Assembly: GCF_003864255.1 (NCBI RefSeq)
Contig: NZ_QWEZ01000002.1
Coordinates: 372,001 to 436,000 of the forward strand
Length of the DNA: 64,000 nt
Direction: 5' to 3'
Source of the DNA: Aestuariirhabdus litorea
GTDB lineage: Bacteria > Pseudomonadota > Gammaproteobacteria > Pseudomonadales > Aestuariirhabdaceae
How positions within the stretch are numbered: the first letter of the stretch is position 1; each line of letters starts with the position of its first letter. The position numbers and the translations under genes were made by a program. The notes beneath the pieces are model-generated. The model did not search any database, was not told where the DNA came from, and saw only the letters and a program-made list of their open reading frames with translations. Below are positions 59,501 through 64,000 of this stretch, piece after piece.

Positions 59501-59812
59501 ACCTAGCATTTTACACAACCCATCTTCATAAAACTTCATGGCAGGGTTGTATCCAGTATCACTACCAAGAATAGTATTTCCCCAGTTTAGCTTCGAATTA
59601 AAATCAATATGGATGCTTGCCCTGTCTGATAGTTTCACCCCCATCTCAGCTAGCTTACTTTTCAAAAAGTTAGAAGGTGAGGTCGGACTACCTCTAAAGT
59701 GGATATTGAATAGAGTTGATGCAATTGCTGAGAACTCAGCTTTTTCGCTTAAGCCTTTTATCAAGAAGTTATAGTGGCTTCTTACATAATTTCCTGTGTG
59801 AAATACATCCAT
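56564..59812 (-). CDS. RecQ-type DNA helicase fused to N-terminal PD-(D/E)XK (DUF559-like) nuclease
   Basis: A 1082-residue protein. Residues 130-200 look like a DUF559/Vsr-type endonuclease: ERVDFFLPIGNLVIEVDGEQ then H, with a following KDKARDRLL and a helix. D137, E148, D150 and H154 are the candidate catalytic residues. Residues 365-730 hold the RecQ helicase core: ILPTGGGKSLCYQLP (motif I), VVVDEVHCMSEWGHDFR (II, DEVH instead of DEAH), LCLTATAS (III), FGMGVNKKNV (V) and YQEAGRAGRDR (VI). The last 340 residues are unassigned; no HRDC domain or RecQ zinc cysteines are obvious. Such fusions suggest DNA unwinding with cleavage, as in anti-phage systems; that use is inferred. Confidence 0.85.
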   Translation of the reverse strand: MDVFHTGNYVRSHYNFLIKGLSEKAEFSAIASTLFNIHFRGSPTSPSNFLKSKLAEMGVKLSDRASIHIDFNSKLNWGNTILGSDTGYNPAMKFYEDGLCKMLGEFSFLHTLFKPETLITDIVDDPEADRFDKERVDFFLPIGNLVIEVDGEQHQGVVNYQKDKARDRLLSKHQIKTVRISTTVLKNKNRIEEIAREVRQHLSSTKIVGSYKKLQDSDSKHSNLVYSIIYRVQAIVIEMLGRKMISLSDDQWSLWFDTEIDVRYCNIAIQDLLNWVSLIDKSRNLPKLNINCVNPVFKIDVSLSKRVDDTFYPKNVITCRTDQFDHFPENNAVGATGKDYFDSSYSSSTDNIKIEELNLNGLLKEIFGYEQFNGGQIDIIENVLQREDTIGILPTGGGKSLCYQLPAILYSGLTLVICPIKSLMRDQVQELNFIGFHRSACIDSDTDTKEKEKILRRVGKGQVRFLFVSPERLQISNFREAISSLHAQGLLSLVVVDEVHCMSEWGHDFRTSYLTLPHTLNNIANEVPILCLTATASNKVLRDIQDEFKIDDDNVKTLSRYERKNLHFKVLECDPFYKVHELLNVKVSREEISEDRAGIVFTSYVDGPKGAYQLFIGGSGYYKSIGIFTGKKPKNHVSKNFEVEKLMTQRDFKNNKIGLLVATKAFGMGVNKKNVYTTIHAGLPQSIESLYQEAGRAGRDRTDSECYVLYKKPEDYAYDRFFNYDNFKSFTKLNLKHGGGDLSTHHFFIKSSISDNYRVPDVIKMIVHYLAYKDDGQSEIVSEKFYAKPEIVELALYRLYQIGIIEDWTVEDFAKGIYLVDYKMYSIADHNEIVRRLTASDKRPNGYGLTQEEIDNTNSMDDWIEGIYRLANFVIEYHLDTRVRSRIESLKTLLIACNEYKEKSSDAFRENLESYFAIDSINDSLSDVVSSGSDYTSILSYLSGAGSSLLKMSSEKIKKRIFSLRRYIESYPNDMGLRLINEILLFHVDKESNPEKLIECLESYRKIKLPGNDYYVCLKELSMLFNSKKWDFISKSIAMKIKSDKELDAYIRSIGSDELTLMLLNNVDKKLKKVSRSLYELI

Positions 59813-59935
59813 TCTGAATTACTTTTATCTATATCGAATTTCCGTAAGGGGTGAAGGCTCTGGATGTGCTCTCCTAAGGCAGGATAATATCCACCCATCC
59901 TTTTTTGGTTATATTACTTTCTATCTCTTATTCAC

Positions 59936-61699
59936 CTAAGTATCAATCTTTTTGATGCACGTACGTACTACTTCATTCTTTACATAGACATACTGCCTTC
60001 CACCATCGATAGCTGGCCCTGATACCGGCTTAACGCCTCTCTCCTCTAGCATCCTGACAAGCTTACCGGGAGAAGTCTTATGCTCTTTGCTGAGGTCTCT
60101 TGCCCAGACATAACGCCTCTTAAAGGCTTCTAGCTCTTTTCTTCGTACCATCAGCCCAAGACGCCCCTGGTCTGTTGCTTCGATGACTCCTCGCCTTACC
60201 AAGTGATAGGCTACTTCTTGCTTTACTCGCAGCTCTTGCGCTAACTCAGGGATAGAGAGCAATCCTTTCGCCATCAGTAGGCTTCGAAGGGTGTCCACAT
60301 TCACCAGGAGGTTTTCCGCCAGGCCCATCTTATCCAATGACTTCCTCCCATAGGGTAGGGCGCCCTTAATCATCATCATTAGCACTTCTACAAGCCCTGT
60401 TTGCTTTGGTAGATAGTACCTGGCTATCTCGTTCAGGTTTTTCAGCCTACCTGTATCTACCAGCCGCTTGGCGTCCACCTCCAGCCTGCACCTAAAGGCT
60501 TCCAGCTCTTCTGGCTCGATGACCCAGGGTTTACCTGGTCTTGGTGAGACTCCTTTGATGAGACCCGCCCTAAGCAGTTTCCTCACACACGCCTTTGGCA
60601 GCCCAATGATCTTTCCAGCTCTTTTAAGGTCAACGCCAGCTCTCAGACCCAGGATTTTTCCCTCTTGCCCGGCCTCTACGGTAATCTGCCTGTTTCCTGA
60701 GGGAAGCGTCCTGACACTTCCCACCAGTTTTTCCTCCCTGATCAGTCCCACCAAACGCTTCATCGATAGACCTACGCGCCTGGAGAGTTCAGTACCACTA
60801 ACAAACCTTGGATTACCCTGTTGCTGTCTGTGCAGTGATGGGCTCTTTCTATCGATGATCTCTGGCCACCTTCGCGTGATTGCATGATCTAAAGCATCGA
60901 TCGCGAACTTAAACTCCGGATCTTTCAGCTCTCTGTGCATTGCGAGATAGATGAAGCCCACTTGGCGCTTTATGCAGCGGTTCTTGAGACCGCTTAACCT
61001 TGCAGCAAACAACTCTTCCAGGCTAATAGGCCAGTTCTCGAAGACATAGTTAGCGCTTACTAATATTTTCGCTGCACACTCAGTCCTGGTTTTAATGGGT
61101 GATTTCCGTGGCAGGGGATTTCCTACAAACGCATGGTATGAGCCCAACAGCATGATCAGCTTTTGCAGCTGATCGGCATTCAAACTGCCTAAAAGCCATG
61201 ATGTCTGGTTAGTGTTAGTTAACACCAACTTATCTGAGAGCAGCTGCTGTAGTTGTAATGCTCGCGTCTCTCTATCAAGTAGACCGGGTGTGACTCTAAA
61301 AGGTAGGCTCCCATCCAGTATTGCCTGTGGTCGAACCCCAATGTCACTCAATCGTACGTGGTGACGATCACAATATGGTAGGAGTGCATAATCCCATGCT
61401 TCCCTGTGGTACCTGGCTTCTTGTAGGCATACCGGACAATACCTGTAGTTTGATCTCAACACATATCGATCGCTACAGCGTTGCTTCAAACCTCTAAGAT
61501 AATCAACGCAATGGCCTGGCAGGTTGGCGATCAACAGATCCCACACACTTAGCGCTGCATCTACCCGCCAACTCACTATCGCAACCATTTGGGCGGGCGA
61601 GAAAAACCCATTGCTTAATGAAAGCCGCCAGCAATACCCCCGAAAGCTTTCGTCCTCATGGGGTGCTGGACGGCTGTTCATACTCAGCTCAGTGTTCAT
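59936..61699 (-). CDS. TniQ-family target selector, TnsD-like, with helix-turn-helix modules
   Basis: A 587-residue protein from ATG 61699 (MNTELSMNSRPAPHEDESFR), five bases after the upstream tniQ stop; the frame is open 22 residues further but overlaps that gene. The TniQ domain has ESFRGYCWRLSLSNGF and a zinc finger with YCPVCLQEARYH and LPYCDRHHVRL. The remaining 400 residues contain several HTH-like units (ELSRRVGLSMKRLVGLIREE, KRAGKIIGLPKACVRKLLRA, IPELAQELRVKQEVAYHLVR). This layout matches TnsD, which reads a chromosomal attachment site. It is probably the site-specific targeting protein of this element; the site is not in view. Confidence 0.85.
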   Translation of the reverse strand: MNTELSMNSRPAPHEDESFRGYCWRLSLSNGFFSPAQMVAIVSWRVDAALSVWDLLIANLPGHCVDYLRGLKQRCSDRYVLRSNYRYCPVCLQEARYHREAWDYALLPYCDRHHVRLSDIGVRPQAILDGSLPFRVTPGLLDRETRALQLQQLLSDKLVLTNTNQTSWLLGSLNADQLQKLIMLLGSYHAFVGNPLPRKSPIKTRTECAAKILVSANYVFENWPISLEELFAARLSGLKNRCIKRQVGFIYLAMHRELKDPEFKFAIDALDHAITRRWPEIIDRKSPSLHRQQQGNPRFVSGTELSRRVGLSMKRLVGLIREEKLVGSVRTLPSGNRQITVEAGQEGKILGLRAGVDLKRAGKIIGLPKACVRKLLRAGLIKGVSPRPGKPWVIEPEELEAFRCRLEVDAKRLVDTGRLKNLNEIARYYLPKQTGLVEVLMMMIKGALPYGRKSLDKMGLAENLLVNVDTLRSLLMAKGLLSIPELAQELRVKQEVAYHLVRRGVIEATDQGRLGLMVRRKELEAFKRRYVWARDLSKEHKTSPGKLVRMLEERGVKPVSGPAIDGGRQYVYVKNEVVRTCIKKIDT

Positions 61700-61704
61700 G
61701 GCTG

Positions 61705-62433
61705 CTACGCCGCCTTTAGCTCCTGTGACAGACACTCGACAAACTGCAGGCTCTGTTCCCCCCAAAAGGGGAAATACCGCATCGGGTACCTTCTTCGCCT
61801 ACTTTTGACAGCCTCAATCGACGGAGCACCTGTGCTCAGCATCATTGCCGTATCTATACAGCTGATAAGAGATGGGCCCGAGAAATTACCTCTCTCTTCC
61901 TTCGCCAGGCGGGCCTCCAACACCGCCTGCATCTTACACACCTCATCATATCCAAAAAGGTCGTACTGCCTTCGATCCCTAGTCGTTCTGCTGGCTTCTA
62001 CACCTGGAGGCATGAGCTTTTCTGCCTCATAGTCGACCGGTATTAACGGGCACTGATGTTCCAGACATAACGGCAGCCAACCGATACTCCACTTCGCCAG
62101 CATATAGCCCTTCTCTTTGAAGCAAGCCGGGCAATACATTTCATGCTTATGCAAGTGATGGCTCGGAATCAGCATTGCACCATAGTGGTGTTCCCAAGAG
62201 CCCCGTGCACTTGACAGCAATCTCAGCTTTTGAAGGTGCCCCCTTCGGTATCCAATGACTTCAGCGATATCATCGTCACAAAGCTCATGCGCACTGATAT
62301 TTCTGCTCTTCCACCAGATCTCTTTAAACAACCCAACGGAAGGGTACCCATTCACTTCGGCAAGCCGCCTTACATAACAGTTGATACTTTGTCCCTCATA
62401 GGGGAAAGGGTAAATGTTAATGCTCATGCCCAT
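61705..62433 (-). CDS. Short TniQ-family protein
   Basis: A 242-residue TniQ protein: INIYPFPYEGQSINCYVRRL at the N-terminus and the zinc motif EMYCPACFKEKGYMLA, then GWLPLCLEHQCPLIPVD. It lacks the long C-terminal DNA-binding region of its neighbour. Its ATG overlaps the ATPase stop (TAATG). Elements with two TniQ proteins often use them for different target choices, or as partners in one complex. Confidence 0.85.
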   Translation of the reverse strand: MGMSINIYPFPYEGQSINCYVRRLAEVNGYPSVGLFKEIWWKSRNISAHELCDDDIAEVIGYRRGHLQKLRLLSSARGSWEHHYGAMLIPSHHLHKHEMYCPACFKEKGYMLAKWSIGWLPLCLEHQCPLIPVDYEAEKLMPPGVEASRTTRDRRQYDLFGYDEVCKMQAVLEARLAKEERGNFSGPSLISCIDTAMMLSTGAPSIEAVKSRRRRYPMRYFPFWGEQSLQFVECLSQELKAA

Positions 62434-63371
62434 TAGCCCTCCTCGTAAAACGGCTCACCAAAGCGAGTGAGCGGTTCATGGTTAAAGGACGAACTGAATG
62501 GGTTTCTATCAAGGGATACCTCAGCCCATATCTTTAGCTTAAACGCTTCTTCAAAGTGTGAGACTTTAAGCCCTTTACCTCTGTCCTCAGCAGATAACCG
62601 TACGGCTTCAGCAGTAATAGTGACCATATGGGCGATGAGCCCGTTTGTGGCATAGTGCAACTGCTCCAAAAACTTTGTATCCTCAATGATCCTGCAGTCC
62701 TTCCTATACCCAGACGATTCGATCAGCGTATACAAAACAGCCTGAAACTCTTCCATACTCGCCTTACTCTCCAGGTTCCACCCACTAATACTGTGAGTTT
62801 CGGAAAATCGTCGTTTTAGTTGAGAGTTCGAATCCAGCAACCTGGTGAGGATAGGTAGGCCGACCATAACGATTGAAACTTTCGTCTCATTCATTAGCCA
62901 TTTAAGCCAGTCAGCAAGCTCCCTATGCTGCTTTTGTGTTCCTCGCTCAACCATTTCCTGACTTTCATCAATAATCAGAATACGTGTTTTACAGTTTATA
63001 ATTTGGATTAACAGTATCTTGCTAATATCACGCGTGGTGGCATTTCTAGGGTAGTGCGCTCCCATTGCATCAAGTATCACCATACCCGTTGAAATAATCC
63101 CGGGCCTTGGCGGAATAGAAAAAATTACTACTGGTCTTTCGACATAGGTACCTTTGTCTATGGGTTGAAAGTTTTCACCAACAGCTTCTATCATGGTTGT
63201 TTTACCGCCCCCCGAAGGCGCCTTTATCGTCATACCAAACGAATTGCTCGTCTGAGTACAAACGGTTTCATGCAATCTACAAACAGCATCATAGGCGGCT
63301 TTATAAGAACTAAAATTAAGACGTGCTCTGTGAATGACCTGAGCCATTTCATTTGATTGATTAGTTGTCAT
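62433..63371 (-). CDS. TnsC/TniB-like AAA+ transposition regulator
   Basis: ATPase that links target recognition to the transposase and gives target immunity in Tn7-like systems. The 312-residue protein has Walker A APSGGGKTTM (about residues 51-60), Walker B RILIIDESQEM (about 130-140) and sensor-like VSIVMVGLPILTRLLDSN. Its length is nearer to TniB (about 300) than Tn7 TnsC (555). The start overlaps the transposase stop as ATGA. Confidence 0.9.
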   Translation of the reverse strand: MTTNQSNEMAQVIHRARLNFSSYKAAYDAVCRLHETVCTQTSNSFGMTIKAPSGGGKTTMIEAVGENFQPIDKGTYVERPVVIFSIPPRPGIISTGMVILDAMGAHYPRNATTRDISKILLIQIINCKTRILIIDESQEMVERGTQKQHRELADWLKWLMNETKVSIVMVGLPILTRLLDSNSQLKRRFSETHSISGWNLESKASMEEFQAVLYTLIESSGYRKDCRIIEDTKFLEQLHYATNGLIAHMVTITAEAVRLSAEDRGKGLKVSHFEEAFKLKIWAEVSLDRNPFSSSFNHEPLTRFGEPFYEEG

Positions 63372-64000
63372 ACCGCCTCCACTTTTTTAATATCTGATAA
63401 CTTCTTACTCTCTATCACAGGTTTTATTTTTCCCCGATTCCGTTTTGAAATTCCAATAGGCTGCGTTCCGGTTAATTTTTCACTATCACCGGCTGCCGCT
63501 TTTTTCTTCCTGGTACCGCTCGTCTTCCTCTTTGAGCTCTTCGCCTTACGCTCCATATCCTGTAGATCCTTTTGTGCTCTTAACAGGATCTGCTCCGACA
63601 ACTTCTCTTCTTGCCTTCTTTTACTCAATGCAGACTTTCTTACTTCCTGATGGCTTTTTAGATTTTTTACTTTTTCGATGTATGTTGTATAAGTGCATGG
63701 CACATCGATTGTGTTTGTTGTACCCGGAACAACAACCCGAACAAGTCTGAGGTCTTCCTCATCAACAAATACGTCAACCTGAAAAGCTAACCCTTTTTCG
63801 CGCATGATCCCCATCAGCTCTTTTGAGTTATATTTCAAGCCTTCAATCGAAATGCCATCTTTTTGAATTGTTCTTTGTTTTATTATCCACAACAGCTCAT
63901 CTATCTCCGTTATGCTATTCGGCAATCTTATTATTTTCTGTGACAACTTATTTCCCTGCCAGCAAGTCAAAGGTGACTCACCAAGTGCCTTATGAACTCG
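63368..64000 (-). CDS. TnsB/TniA-type DDE transposase, C-terminal part only
   Basis: The 210 codons visible run in from the right edge. The first residues are RVHKALGESPLTCWQGNK, the end of a retroviral-integrase-like catalytic domain. The Mu-type beta-barrel follows (AFQVDVFVDEEDLRLVRVVV, PGTTNTIDVPCTYTTYIEKV), with a basic C-terminal tail (KSSKRKTSGTRKKKAAAG) of the kind that contacts the AAA+ partner. The catalytic DDE residues are outside the window. A TTG 63970 start is only internal. Whether tnsA follows upstream cannot be seen. Confidence 0.88.
   Translation of the reverse strand, partial: RVHKALGESPLTCWQGNKLSQKIIRLPNSITEIDELLWIIKQRTIQKDGISIEGLKYNSKELMGIMREKGLAFQVDVFVDEEDLRLVRVVVPGTTNTIDVPCTYTTYIEKVKNLKSHQEVRKSALSKRRQEEKLSEQILLRAQKDLQDMERKAKSSKRKTSGTRKKKAAAGDSEKLTGTQPIGISKRNRGKIKPVIESKKLSDIKKVEAV

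Larger units (their letters stand above)
55001..64000. mobile_element. Tn7/Tn5053-like transposon, left part (right end outside window)
   Basis: An AT-rich accessory segment with a DDE transposase, AAA+ regulator and two TniQ-family proteins on the minus strand (59936-64000) and cargo to their left (55407-59812). In Tn7-like elements the transposase genes lie near the right end and cargo toward the left end, so the right end should be beyond 64000. The left end must fall between the plsC terminator and 55407; the exact base and a target-site duplication cannot be set without the other end. No integrase, resolvase, cas genes or CRISPR array is seen in the visible part. Confidence 0.82.

Noticed and set aside
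61700-61765. Longer start for the large TniQ protein
   Set aside because: The extra 22 residues lie inside the other tniQ gene and are not like a TniQ N-terminus; ATG 61699 fits the family pattern.

Overview
The window is a piece of a gammaproteobacterial chromosome, most like the marine Oceanospirillales/Pseudomonadales. From memory, the gene blocks follow the two flanks of the Pseudomonas replication origin: slmA/argB/algC/coaBC/radC/rpmBG, then GGDEF/EEP/dsbA/cytochrome c4/engB/polA/znuA-zur-znuCB, then the aa3 oxidase cluster, prlC, aroE/hemF/tsaC/purE/dprA/lysM/def/fmt/rsmB/trkAH and glyQS/gmhB/plsC. By that order the next host genes to the right should be gyrB-recF-dnaN-dnaA. Positions 1-55000 look like dense, GC-rich core genome. 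Two genes expected from the Pseudomonas order are not in their usual places: dut (between coaBC and algC) and thrB (near znuA).

Layout. 1-5.5 kb: nucleoid occlusion, arginine, sugar-phosphate and CoA synthesis (minus strand). 5.6-8.4 kb: radC, ribosomal proteins L28/L33 and the tRNA hydroxylation protein TrhP. 8.3-13.4 kb: an EAL phosphodiesterase, an unusual nucleotidyltransferase-Nudix fusion, a lipoprotein and a GGDEF diguanylate cyclase. 13.5-19.9 kb: EEP-family nuclease, DsbA, cytochrome c4, EngB, PolA and a DUF2782 protein. 19.9-23 kb: the zinc uptake system znuA / zur-znuC-znuB, with a clear Zur operator between the divergent units. 23-33 kb: an orphan heme-copper-oxidase-like protein and a complete aa3 cytochrome c oxidase cluster (ctaC, ctaD, ctaG, ctaE, SURF1, SCO-like, ctaA, cyoE), including an overlooked 42-residue membrane peptide between ctaD and ctaG. 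33-55 kb: housekeeping genes for peptidase, heme, shikimate, purine, tRNA modification, formylation/deformylation, potassium uptake and glycyl-tRNA synthetase, ending at plsC and a strong bidirectional terminator (54963-55000).

55.0 kb to the right edge: composition turns visibly AT-rich and the genes become accessory. This is the left part of a Tn7/Tn5053-like transposon that runs out of the window on the right. It carries a DDE transposase (TnsB/TniA, C-terminal part), an AAA+ regulator (TnsC/TniB) and two TniQ-family target selectors, the larger one TnsD-like with several helix-turn-helix-like modules. These four genes are joined by overlapping or nearly touching start and stop codons. The cargo is a two-gene unit, a RecQ-type helicase fused to an N-terminal PD-(D/E)XK/DUF559-like nuclease and an overlapping gene for a tail-anchored coiled-coil protein, plus a small protein of unknown function with an internal duplication. 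The helicase-nuclease/coiled-coil pair is the best candidate here for an undescribed, possibly anti-phage, system. Its function is inferred from domains and location only.
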